The notes under the pieces are model-generated. The model was not told where the DNA came from. It ran no database searches and saw nothing but the letters and a program-made list of their open reading frames with translations. Below are positions 52,199-59,336 of a stretch of 59,336 nt of DNA, piece after piece. Each line of letters starts with the position of its first letter. The stretch's first letter is position 1. The translations under genes were made by a program, and so were the position numbers. This DNA comes from an uncultured Lachnospiraceae bacterium (GTDB lineage Bacteria; Bacillota; Clostridia; Lachnospirales; Lachnospiraceae): assembly GCA_910578475.1 (NCBI GenBank), contig CAJTRK010000012.1, positions 38,232-97,567 of the forward strand, read 5' to 3'.

Positions 52199-53125
52199 AT
52201 GATGCGTGATAAGCATCCGTTTTTACATGATTTACATAAGAACCGGACCAAATGGCTGATGTTGCTTCCGGCTGCCGTAGTGGTGATTTTAATGTGTTAT
52301 ATCCCGATGGCCGGTATTGTATTGGCGTTCAAAGAATATAACTATCACGATGGCATTTTCGGGAGCCCGTGGGTTGGCTTTGAAAATTTCCAGTATTTTT
52401 TCAAGTCCGGTAAAGCATGGCTTACGACAAGAAATACAATCCTTTATAATATCGCGTTTTTGTGCGTGAATACGTTTCTTCAGATTGCCTGCGCGATTAT
52501 GCTGAGTGAGCTTGCTGGAAAAGTGTTCAAAAGAATTACGCAGTCCGTCATGTTTCTTCCCTATTTTATTTCCTGGGTAGTGGTCGGCGCTTTTATCTAT
52601 AACCTGTTTAATTATGAATTTGGCGCGGTAAACGCATTTTTGAGAGGAATCGGGGCGGAACCGGTGGATGTATATTCGAATAAAAACGCATGGCCGATTA
52701 TCCTGATTATCGTCAGCGCATTTAAAAATGTAGGCTACGGAACGGTCATGTATCTGGCAAGCATTGTCAATATTGACGGGGAAATGTTCGAGGCCGCGGA
52801 GCTGGATGGCGCGACGATGTGGCAGAAAATACGTTATATTACCCTGCCGTGTATTCGTCCTACGGTGGTCATTCTGTTCCTGCTCGCTATCGGTACGATT
52901 ATGAAGGGTGATTTCCAGATGTTCTGGCAGGTGACAGGGAATAATCCGATGGTTTTGGATGTTACGGATGTCATTGACACCTATGTGACGCGTTCGCTGC
53001 TGACTTTGCAGGAATTTGGAATGACGAGTGCGGCGGGATTGTATCAGTCAGGCGTTTCTTTCGTACTGGTGCTGATTGCGAACTATATTGTGAAGAAGGT
53101 CGAACCGGATTATGCGCTGTTTTGA
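52199..53125 (+). CDS. LplB-type sugar ABC transporter permease
   Basis: 308 residues, six predicted membrane segments. N-terminal LMLLPAAVVVILMCYIPMAGIVLAFKEYN, and the EAA loop with EMFEAAELDGATMWQKIRYITLPCIRP is typical of LplB/YtcP-type permeases that import aldouronate or other complex oligosaccharides. AGGAGGGG lies 6 nt before the ATG. First gene of an LplB-LplC-binding-protein operon; no ATPase gene is present, so a shared MsmK-like ATPase elsewhere is expected. Confidence 0.9.
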   Translation: MMRDKHPFLHDLHKNRTKWLMLLPAAVVVILMCYIPMAGIVLAFKEYNYHDGIFGSPWVGFENFQYFFKSGKAWLTTRNTILYNIAFLCVNTFLQIACAIMLSELAGKVFKRITQSVMFLPYFISWVVVGAFIYNLFNYEFGAVNAFLRGIGAEPVDVYSNKNAWPIILIIVSAFKNVGYGTVMYLASIVNIDGEMFEAAELDGATMWQKIRYITLPCIRPTVVILFLLAIGTIMKGDFQMFWQVTGNNPMVLDVTDVIDTYVTRSLLTLQEFGMTSAAGLYQSGVSFVLVLIANYIVKKVEPDYALF

Positions 53126-53190
53126 CGACAGGGTCCGTTCGATGAGAAAAGGGCATGGAAACCGGACGGACAGATGAGGAGGATTTTGGC

Positions 53191-54105
53191 ATGGCGGCAA
53201 TAAAGTATAGAAGAAAAAAACACAAAAGTTATGACAGGATGGTGTTCAGCGTCGTGTCGCATCTGGCGCTTTTCGTGCTGGCCGCGATATGTCTGCTCCC
53301 TTTCTGGCTGGTCATCAGCGGTTCGCTGTCGGAACAGCAGTCTATCCGGTTAAATGGGTATCAGCTGATTCCGGAACAGGTTTCTCTGGAGGCGTACCGG
53401 ATGCTGTTTCGGATTCCGGAGGAGCTGATAAACGCGTATGGAGTGACAATTCTGGTGACGGCAGTCGGAACGGGACTTGGATTATTGGTGACCAGTATGG
53501 CATCTTATGTACTGGCGAATAAAAATTTCCGGTATCGGTATCAGGTTTCCTTTTTCTTTTATTTCACTTCCATTTTTGGAGGCGGACTGGTTCCCTGGTA
53601 TATATTCAATACGAAATATCTGCGTTTTCATAATAGTATCATAGCGTTGATACTTCCGATTCTTGTCAATGTGACTTATCTGCTGATATTAAAAAGCTAT
53701 ATGATGAGCATACCGGAATCGTTATATGAATCTGCATATCTGGACGGTGCGGGAGATATGGTTGTTTATTTCAAAATTGCGCTTCCGCTCAGCAAAGCAG
53801 GACTTGCTACGGTAGGACTGTTTATCGCACTTAATTATTGGAACGATTGGTATAATGCAATGCTTTTTCTGGATGAGGGACGCAGGGAGCTTTATCCGTT
53901 GCAGTATTATCTGAACAATATACTGACCAAAGCACAGGCAATAAATGCAGCAGCCGCCCGGAGCGGTATTCCGGCAAGCGATGTGCCGAGTGAACCGATG
54001 AAACTGGCAATGACGGTGATTGCAACAGGACCTATTGTTTTATTATATCCATTCCTGCAAAAATATTTTGTAAAGGGGGTTACTATCGGAGCAGTAAAAG
54101 GATAA
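53191..54105 (+). CDS. LplC-type sugar ABC transporter permease
   Basis: 304 residues, six predicted membrane segments. LKSYMMSIPESLYESAYLDGAGDMVVYFKIALPLSKAGLATVGLF is the ATPase-contacting EAA loop, and AMLFLDEGRRELYPLQYYL the usual LplC ending region. GAGGAGG is 8 nt before ATG 53191; an in-frame ATG at 53155 lacks a good site. It ends 39 nt before the binding protein gene. Confidence 0.9.
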   Translation: MAAIKYRRKKHKSYDRMVFSVVSHLALFVLAAICLLPFWLVISGSLSEQQSIRLNGYQLIPEQVSLEAYRMLFRIPEELINAYGVTILVTAVGTGLGLLVTSMASYVLANKNFRYRYQVSFFFYFTSIFGGGLVPWYIFNTKYLRFHNSIIALILPILVNVTYLLILKSYMMSIPESLYESAYLDGAGDMVVYFKIALPLSKAGLATVGLFIALNYWNDWYNAMLFLDEGRRELYPLQYYLNNILTKAQAINAAAARSGIPASDVPSEPMKLAMTVIATGPIVLLYPFLQKYFVKGVTIGAVKG

Positions 54106-54144
54106 TTGTATAAATTGTTTTCATGGAAAAAAGGAGGAAAAAGT

Positions 54145-55782
54145 ATGTTAGGTAAAAAGAAAAGAGTTGTTTCATTGCTGTTGGTTTTTGCAATGCTGCT
54201 CGTAACATTATGTGCCTGCGGCGCCCAGGAGTCCGGCGGGCAGAGCAGTCCGGCGGCTGCGGATACGCAGACGGAAAAACAGCCGGAAGCGGCACAGGAT
54301 GGTACACAGGAAGCGACACAGGAAGCGACACAGGAAGCGGAAGCGGGACCGGATATTTCGGAAGAAGTTACGTTAGTTATGTATCTTATCGGTGACCGCC
54401 CGGTGGACAACGATGAAGTATTTGCTAAAATTAACGAACGACTGAAAGCGGAGATTAATGCCACAATCGAAGTAAAATTCATGAGCTGGAGCGAGTATGA
54501 GCAGAAATACCCTCTGATTTTCGCATCGGGAGAAGACTGGGATATTATTTATACCGCAGACTGGTGCTTCTATAATGCACAGGCCGCCAAACAGGGATTT
54601 TATGAGATTACGCAGGAAGCGTTGGAAACTTATGCGCCGATGACTGCGGAAACGATGTATGAAGAAGCCTGGGAACAGGCAAAAGTGGATGGCAAGGTAT
54701 ATATGCTTCCGATGAATTATAAGGAAATCACCGCCTATGTATATATGGCGAGAGGCGATTTAATGGACAAATACGGTATCACATCGGTTGCATCTCTTGA
54801 TGAAGCGGAAGCTTATATGGATGCAATCGTACAAAATGAACCTACTCTGATACCGATTGATGTGGGGTCGGATTATGATAAACTGTTCCTGTATGACCGT
54901 ATGTGGAAAAAAGCGAATTGGGAAAGCGATGAAAAAGTAATCGGAATCGGTCCCTGGCAGGTTATGGCGAGCGTAAGTGAACTGGACGACAGCGTATCTG
55001 TACTGGGAACTTATGACCAGCCGGCGTTTATAGAGACAATTACGCGGCTGAAAGACTGGAAGGACCGCGGATTCTGGAGTAAAAACGCAGTTGTCAATAC
55101 ACAGAACAATACGGAAAGTTTTCAGGCAGGAAAATCCGCTCTGGCAATGATGAATGCCAATACGGCAAAGAGCGTTTATGCTTCTGTCAGCGCTGAACAT
55201 CCCGAATGGGATATCAGAGTATTCGACGCACAGGATGGCGTGCCGCCGGTTCTGAATTCTTATCTGGCAAACGGCATGAGTATTTTCTCCAAGTCGAAAC
55301 ATCCGGAGCGCGCGCTGATGGCGCTTGATTATCTGCGCAACGATGAGGAAGTCAACAGCCTGTTCTGCTACGGCATCGAAGGCAAACACTGGGAAGATGC
55401 GGGCGACGGCCTGTTAGTGTCTCTTCCGGACAGCGCAAACTATGCGTATGACAGCAACTGTAACTGGGGTGTCAGAAACGACGCATACTGGCGTATGATT
55501 GAAGGCGGCATTCCGAATATGCCTGAACTGAATGCGGTATGGCAGGAAACGGCAAGAAGCGAGCGGTATCAGACTTTTGTATTCAACGACGAATCGGTTA
55601 AAAATGAGATTGCGGCGATAGGCGAAATCTTTGATACGGATTATAAACTTCTGGGACTGGGATTCACGGACGACCCGGAAGCGGACATTGCAAAACTGCG
55701 CGAGAAGATGGAAGCAGCAGGAGCGCAGAAAGTATATGACGAAATTCAGAAACAGGCGCTTGCATATCTGGAGACACAATAA
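54145..55782 (+). CDS. Extracellular solute-binding lipoprotein (LipO/LplA type)
   Basis: 545 residues, long for a family 1 binding protein, as in the LipO branch. Lipoprotein signal MLGKKKRVVSLLLVFAMLLVTLCAC; lipidation at Cys25 (Cys23 is possible). A Gln/Glu/Thr-rich linker (about 27-70) precedes the binding domain (EEVTLVMYLIGDRPVDNDEVFAKINERLKAEINATIEVKFMSWSEYEQKYPLIFASGEDWDIIYTADW). AAAGGAGG lies 7 nt before the ATG. Ligand unknown, but the divergent fucosidase and GH123-like genes suggest a fucosylated, HexNAc-containing oligosaccharide. A strong terminator follows. Confidence 0.9.
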   Translation: MLGKKKRVVSLLLVFAMLLVTLCACGAQESGGQSSPAAADTQTEKQPEAAQDGTQEATQEATQEAEAGPDISEEVTLVMYLIGDRPVDNDEVFAKINERLKAEINATIEVKFMSWSEYEQKYPLIFASGEDWDIIYTADWCFYNAQAAKQGFYEITQEALETYAPMTAETMYEEAWEQAKVDGKVYMLPMNYKEITAYVYMARGDLMDKYGITSVASLDEAEAYMDAIVQNEPTLIPIDVGSDYDKLFLYDRMWKKANWESDEKVIGIGPWQVMASVSELDDSVSVLGTYDQPAFIETITRLKDWKDRGFWSKNAVVNTQNNTESFQAGKSALAMMNANTAKSVYASVSAEHPEWDIRVFDAQDGVPPVLNSYLANGMSIFSKSKHPERALMALDYLRNDEEVNSLFCYGIEGKHWEDAGDGLLVSLPDSANYAYDSNCNWGVRNDAYWRMIEGGIPNMPELNAVWQETARSERYQTFVFNDESVKNEIAAIGEIFDTDYKLLGLGFTDDPEADIAKLREKMEAAGAQKVYDEIQKQALAYLETQ

Positions 55783-55797
55783 AATATAGAAATCGTT

Positions 55798-55828
55798 GAA
55801 AAGAGCGGGCTTTTGTCCGCTCTTTTTC
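55798..55828 (+). terminator. Terminator after the binding-protein gene
   Basis: AAAAGAGCGGGC pairs with the inverse GTCCGCTCTTTTT around TTTT. Strong. Confidence 0.9.
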
Positions 55829-55844
55829 AGAAAGCGGAAAGGGA

Positions 55845-56187
55845 ATGGAGATGGGAACGATTTATGGAACAGAAATGGGAATTATGCCGGGAGACGCCCC
55901 GTTCCTGACCAGAACTTTTGAGGAGGCGCTTTGTAAACTGCGGGAAATGAAGCATGTGTCACTGGTACTGGGGCGGGGAGAGTATCATTTTTATCCGCAA
56001 TATGGCACAAAGGGAAATTTTTGGATATCCAATCATCATAAATGCGCAGAAAGAACTGTGGATGGCAACCGTTATCGTAAGACCTCAGAATATCCGGAAC
56101 AGAAAGGTAAAAAATTTGATATTGAAAATTATGGCTGCTTTTCCGAGAAATATAATTTATAGCGGTTATCCTTTGTTCCCGTCATGA
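55845..56187 (+). pseudogene. Remnant of a right-handed beta-helix glycosidase (GH110-like)
   Basis: The frame from 55845 (or ATG 55851) encodes about 105 residues, whose first 65 (FLTRTFEEALCKLREMKHVSLVLGRGEYHFYPQYGTKGNFWISNHH) resemble the start of GH110-type beta-helix alpha-galactosidases (typically G-x-YHFYP...ISN). Full-length members have about 550-600 residues. After about 56040 the match weakens; the neighbouring +1 frame (to 56187) encodes VIVRPQNIRNRKVKNLI, which looks like a beta-helix strand, so at least one frameshift and a large deletion are likely. It lies behind the transporter operon terminator and has AAAGGG before the start. Interpretation is by pattern recognition only. 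Confidence 0.4.
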
Positions 56188-56202
56188 AAATAATGCGTAA
56201 AC

Positions 56203-56231
56203 TTCACTTTTCAAAGAGGATATTGTATAAT
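56203..56231 (+). promoter_or_regulatory. Promoter upstream of thyX
   Basis: TTCACT (56203-56208), 17-nt spacer, TATAAT (56226-56231). Confidence 0.55.
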
Positions 56232-56286
56232 TGATGCAGACTTTATACAATCGCAGGATTTTAGAGGAACGAAAGGAAAGCATACC

Positions 56287-56961
56287 ATGAGCAAAATCAT
56301 CATACAAAGTGAAACGACCTTAGACCCAATCAGCCTGATTGGAAGAGAGGCGGGTGTTTGTTGGGGCGCGGATATCACGGACCCGGATAAAAATTATAAA
56401 AGGGGGATGAACTGTCTGACTTCCGGACATGGACGGACATGGGAATATCCGCAGGTATATATGATTCTGGACGGTTATTCGGCAAGAGTCATCCGGGAAC
56501 TGTATACCCATATCGGAGGCGGGCCGACGAGATTACAGGCATCCACAAGGTATATTAATTACCGAAAGGGTTTTCCCTATGTGATGCCGCCGCAGATAGA
56601 GGGGAACGATGCGGCGAAAGAGATATATAACGGAGCGATGGCCGAGGTTTTAAAGGCGATGCAGAAACTGGAAGAACTGGGCATGCCGGGAGAGGATATC
56701 GCGATGCTGCTCCCGCTTGGAATGGAAAGCAAGGTGGTATTTCGCACGAATCTGAGAAATCTGATTGATATGGCCCACCAGCGTCTTTGCACGCGGGCAT
56801 ACTGGGAATATCGGAAGCTGATGAATGATATGGCTGCGGAACTGGGCGCCTATTCGGAAGAATGGCGATATCTGACGGAACACTATTTCGTGCCGAAATG
56901 CGAGGAATACGGTTACTGCACGGAAGCAAAATCATGCGGCCGAAAAGGCAGACGCGAATAA
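56287..56961 (+). CDS. thyX: FAD-dependent thymidylate synthase ThyX
   Basis: Makes dTMP from dUMP with FADH2 and methylene-tetrahydrofolate. 224 residues. The sequence fits ThyX overall (LTSGHGRTWEYPQVYMILDGYSARVIRELYTHIGGGPTRLQASTRYINY and LPLGMESKVVFRTNLRNLIDMAHQRLCTRAYWEYRKLM). The classical ThyX motif RHRx7S is not in standard form: THIGGGPTRLQASTRY takes its place, keeping the Arg and the final S-T-R-Y. This is a branch variant, not an obvious defect. Functionally it fits the nearby dCMP deaminase (58388), which supplies dUMP. Confidence 0.88.
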   Translation: MSKIIIQSETTLDPISLIGREAGVCWGADITDPDKNYKRGMNCLTSGHGRTWEYPQVYMILDGYSARVIRELYTHIGGGPTRLQASTRYINYRKGFPYVMPPQIEGNDAAKEIYNGAMAEVLKAMQKLEELGMPGEDIAMLLPLGMESKVVFRTNLRNLIDMAHQRLCTRAYWEYRKLMNDMAAELGAYSEEWRYLTEHYFVPKCEEYGYCTEAKSCGRKGRRE

Positions 56962-56967
56962 AAATTA

Positions 56968-57121
56968 CAGGCTTCCAACAGAGGAATATAATGTTCTTAT
57001 TCACAAGAATTGCAAAGCAATTCTTGAAGCACAGGCATCCAACGGAGGAATATAATGTTTTTATCCACAAGAATTGCAAAGCAATTCTTGAAGCTCAGGC
57101 TTCCAACGGAAGCCTGAGGTT
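56968..57121. repeat. 64-bp tandem repeat, 2.4 copies, with hairpins
   Basis: Units start at 56968, 57032 and 57096 (exact 64-bp period; the third is partial). Each full unit has a GAGGAATATAATG (purine box, then ATG) and a perfect 10-bp hairpin CAAGAATTGC/GCAATTCTTG (57004-57026 and 57068-57090). The partial third ends in a hairpin CAGGCTTCC/GGAAGCCTG followed by AGGTTTT (57096-57121), which likely terminates thyX and, in reverse, the YeiH gene. Because 64 is not a multiple of 3, the units do not encode one repeated protein. Confidence 0.8.
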
Positions 57122-58159
57122 TTACCAGAGACCCATCAGATGCTGCATCAACAGGCTGACGCCGGTAATGCCGGTCCAACAGCAAAAGCCCATAACAATG
57201 GGTTTTCCGCCTGTTTTGACGAGCTTGACGATATCGGTATTTAAGCCGATGGCGCTCATGGCGAGCACGATGAAGAATTTACTCAGTTCTTTGACCGGCG
57301 TAAATACGCCTGCGTCGATGCCCGCGGAAACCGCAACGGTGGTGATGACGGAAGCGGCGATAAAGTAAAGGATGAAAAAGGGGAAAATCTGTTTCAGGCT
57401 TACCTTTTGTCCTGAAGCGCCGTTTTGTTTTTCTTTTCTCGTGCGTAGCATGGCAAGTACGAGGGTGATTGGAATGATGGCAAGGGTTCTGGTGAGTTTT
57501 ACGGTAACGGCGGTATCGAGCGTGGCGGAGCCGAGATTCCACATGCTGTCCCAGGTAGAAGCCGCGGCGGTAACGGAAGACGTATCGTTTACGGCTGTCC
57601 CGGCGAAAATACCGAAGGCTTCGCCGGTGTTTGTTGCAAAGCCGATGAGCTTTCCGAAGGTCGGGAAAATCAGAGCCGCCAGCACGTTAAAGAAGAAGAT
57701 TACGGAAATGGCCTGCGCCACTTCTTCGTCATCCGCGTCGATAACGGGGGCTGTTGCCGCGATGGCGGAGCCGCCGCAGATGGAGGAACCGACACCGACC
57801 AGGGTGGATATTTTGCCCGGGATGTGCATGAGTCTGTGCAGAAGATAAGCGATTACAAGGGAAGTCGCGATGGTACTGATAATAATCGGCAGAGACTGCT
57901 TTCCGGTCTGCACAATAACGGTCAGGTTCATGCCGAACCCCAACAGGATGACGGCCCATTGCAGCACTTTTTTGGATGTAAATTTGACGCCTGATTCAAA
58001 AGGCGTTTTATTTTTGAGAAAAAGAGTGATGACCATGCCGGCAATGATGGCAATGACAGCGCCGCCGATGATGGGAAACTGTTTTCCCAGGAACCATGAA
58101 GGGATGGAAAGTGCCAGACAGAGCAGGATTCCTTTCCCGTTTTTTTCTAAAAAATTCAT
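57122..58159 (-). CDS. YeiH/UPF0324 family membrane transporter
   Basis: 345 residues, about ten hydrophobic segments; family of putative sulfate/anion exporters. GGAVIAIIAGMVITLFL near the N-terminus, LQWAVILLGFGMNLTVIVQTG, VGVGSSICGGSAIAATAPVIDADDEEVAQAISVIFFFNVLAALIFP and the C-terminal SKFFIVLAMSAIGLNTDIVKLVKTGGKPIVMG are diagnostic. AAGGAGG precedes ATG 58159 by 11 nt; a longer frame to 58240 has no such site. Substrate unproven. Its 3' end abuts the tandem repeats. Confidence 0.88.
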   Translation of the reverse strand: MNFLEKNGKGILLCLALSIPSWFLGKQFPIIGGAVIAIIAGMVITLFLKNKTPFESGVKFTSKKVLQWAVILLGFGMNLTVIVQTGKQSLPIIISTIATSLVIAYLLHRLMHIPGKISTLVGVGSSICGGSAIAATAPVIDADDEEVAQAISVIFFFNVLAALIFPTFGKLIGFATNTGEAFGIFAGTAVNDTSSVTAAASTWDSMWNLGSATLDTAVTVKLTRTLAIIPITLVLAMLRTRKEKQNGASGQKVSLKQIFPFFILYFIAASVITTVAVSAGIDAGVFTPVKELSKFFIVLAMSAIGLNTDIVKLVKTGGKPIVMGFCCWTGITGVSLLMQHLMGLW

Positions 58160-58387
58160 ATATTGCAATGCCTCCTTTTTGATTTCTTTCATATTATAAA
58201 AGCTGCGGAAATTTCTGTCTATCATTTTTTGAATTATCATGTCTCAGGCCGGAATCCGCGGATTTCATATTGCTTTTGGGCGGCGCATTTTTTGGCTGAT
58301 TCGGATTGACAAGCGGCATATGTTCTGCTATTGTGTTCTTGTTCTAAAATTCCTGTATTCAGACCGGGCAGAAATGGGAGGATTTAT

Positions 58388-58903
58388 ATGGTAATACCAC
58401 AGGCGAACAAACGAATTTCCAAGATAGACACTTATTTGAACTGCGCGGAGGCTTTTGCCTACCGGAGCACTTGCATCAAGCGAAAATACGGCGCGGTTAT
58501 CGTAAAGGATGATGCGGTAATTTCCACGGGTTATAACGGTTCTCCACGCGGTTTTGAGAACTGCTGTGATACCGGCATTTGTCCGAGGATTCCCCGGAAT
58601 ATGCACCAGGGGGAAGGTTACGAGATATGCCGGGCCATTCATGCGGAGGCCAATGCACTGTTAAACTGCTCCAGGGAGCAGACGCTTGGCGCAGACCTGT
58701 ATCTGGCAGGCATCAATCCGGAGGATTGTTCGGTGCATAAAGCAAAGCCCTGTCCTCTCTGTGCCAGAATGATGATTCAGGCGGGCATTCGGAATGTGAT
58801 TCTCCGGGTTGGAGAAGGAGAGGAGAACTTTCAGGTAATTCCGGCAAAAGAGCTTGCATGGTATAAGGAAGCCGCGGAACTCGGTTCACCGTCTGTCGGA
58901 TAA
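58388..58903 (+). CDS. dCMP deaminase (ComEB-like)
   Basis: 171 residues, zinc-dependent cytidine/deoxycytidylate deaminase. Zinc and catalytic motifs: HAEAN (His85, Glu87) and PCPLC (Cys122, Cys125); the N-terminal SKIDTYLNCAEAFAYRSTCIKRKYGAVIVKDD is typical of dCMP deaminases. Supplies dUMP for thymidylate synthesis, matching thyX 1.4 kb upstream. GGGAGGATTTAT precedes the ATG. ComE operon partners are absent. Confidence 0.9.
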   Translation: MVIPQANKRISKIDTYLNCAEAFAYRSTCIKRKYGAVIVKDDAVISTGYNGSPRGFENCCDTGICPRIPRNMHQGEGYEICRAIHAEANALLNCSREQTLGADLYLAGINPEDCSVHKAKPCPLCARMMIQAGIRNVILRVGEGEENFQVIPAKELAWYKEAAELGSPSVG

Positions 58904-59112
58904 GCGTTTCCTTTTGGCAGTTTTTCGTTACCGTATCGTTTTTTCTTATGATAAAAATGTGGAACAGCGTATATTTTGGCGTATTTCAGGCAATATAAAA
59001 ATGCAACATTTTGTATAAAAAGGTTGCATGGCTCGATGGGCCAAAAATTTATTCGTAGATTTTTTGTTCATCCTGTATCATTACAACAAAACATCAGTAA
59101 AGGAGAAAAACG

Positions 59113-59336
59113 ATGAGCGTAACTTACCCGATTAAGAACAAAAAAGCGCTGGAACAGTTCAAAGATTATTATGTTTCCATCAAACCGAATCCCCGCAATT
59201 ACACAATGATTGTGATGGGACTGAATACGGCCTTCCGGATTGGAGACCTTTTACAGCTTCAATGGAACGATGTATATGATGACAAAAGGCGGGAATTTCG
59301 CAAACACATTTGTATTACCGAACAGAAAACCGGAAA
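59113..59336 (+). CDS. Tyrosine recombinase, truncated by the window edge
   Basis: The 74 codons in the window encode MSVTYPIKNKKALEQFKDYYVSIKPNPRNYTMIVMGLNTAFRIGDLLQLQWNDVYDD. The catalytic Arg is in TAFRIGDLLQL, only about 40 residues from the start, so the protein lacks the usual N-terminal core-binding domain and resembles short integrase-like proteins. AAAGGAG precedes the ATG. The 209-bp gap upstream (58904-59112) holds an ATGCAAC/GTTGCAT inverted pair (about 59006-59030) and otherwise A+T-rich sequence. Whether it belongs to a mobile element lies outside the window. Confidence 0.75.
   Translation, partial: MSVTYPIKNKKALEQFKDYYVSIKPNPRNYTMIVMGLNTAFRIGDLLQLQWNDVYDDKRREFRKHICITEQKTG

Noticed and set aside
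56968..57121. CRISPR-like array
   Set aside because: The units are contiguous 64-bp tandem copies without unique spacers, only 2.4 copies, and no cas genes are present.
1..59336. tRNA, rRNA, riboswitches, toxin-antitoxin or phage defence genes
   Set aside because: I looked for cloverleaf ends, conserved rRNA segments and known riboswitch cores by eye and recognised none; a covariance-model search would be the proper test.

Overview
The window is a chromosomal segment of a spore-forming, low-to-mid GC Firmicute, most probably a member of the Lachnospiraceae or a close clostridial relative. I infer this from the gene order (nusB-xseA-xseB-ispA-dxs-tlyA-nadK-argR-recN-spoIVB-spo0A; yicC-remA-gmk-rpoZ-rimO-pgsA-cinA-recA-recX-rny; nudix-spoIIM-xerD), from strong AGGAGG-type ribosome binding sites, and from the sporulation genes spoIVB, spo0A, spoIIM and coat-F-like genes. 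No rRNA, tRNA or CRISPR array was seen. Most of the window is conserved housekeeping chromosome; the accessory parts are a glycan-use locus (about 46-56 kb), several palindromic or tandem intergenic repeats, and an integrase gene cut off by the right edge.

Layout. 0-4.3 kb: a repeated hairpin element, deoB, prfC and a membrane-anchored transglutaminase-like protein. 4.3-15.7 kb: a 204-bp inverted-repeat element, then the nusB to spo0A cluster (transcription, DNA repair, isoprenoid precursors, NAD kinase, arginine repressor, sporulation control). 15.8-21.4 kb: glgA, a SpoVB-type flippase, two small coat-F-like genes, and rqcH on the minus strand. 21.5-32.3 kb: yicC through rny, interrupted by a membrane protein with a long Tyr-Gly-Asn-Gln repeat tract; recA has LexA boxes. 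32.4-41.1 kb: an aminotransferase, nudix, spoIIM, xerD, DAHP synthase, a second SpoVB-like flippase, mnmA and a PHP phosphatase. 41.2-44.9 kb: gap, pgk, a small membrane protein and tpiA. 45-56 kb: a 340-bp inverted-repeat element, a lipoprotein, a GH29 fucosidase, a DUF4091 (GH123-like) protein and a YesM/YesN two-component system, all on the minus strand, divergent from an LplB/LplC/LplA-type oligosaccharide transporter, followed by the remains of a beta-helix glycosidase. 56-59 kb: thyX, 64-bp tandem repeats, a YeiH-type transporter, a dCMP deaminase and the start of a tyrosine recombinase.

How it works together. The glycan locus reads as one module: the sensor kinase and AraC-type regulator probably control import of an oligosaccharide, which two signal-less (hence cytoplasmic) hydrolases would trim; the transporter ATPase is not encoded here. 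The most striking single observation is that Spo0A, at its canonical locus, has an intact DNA-binding domain but a receiver domain reduced to about 40 residues, without the phosphoacceptor aspartate. The second is a recurrent translation-start motif: AGAAAGG followed at fixed distance by two in-frame start codons 12 nt apart, upstream of at least six unrelated genes.
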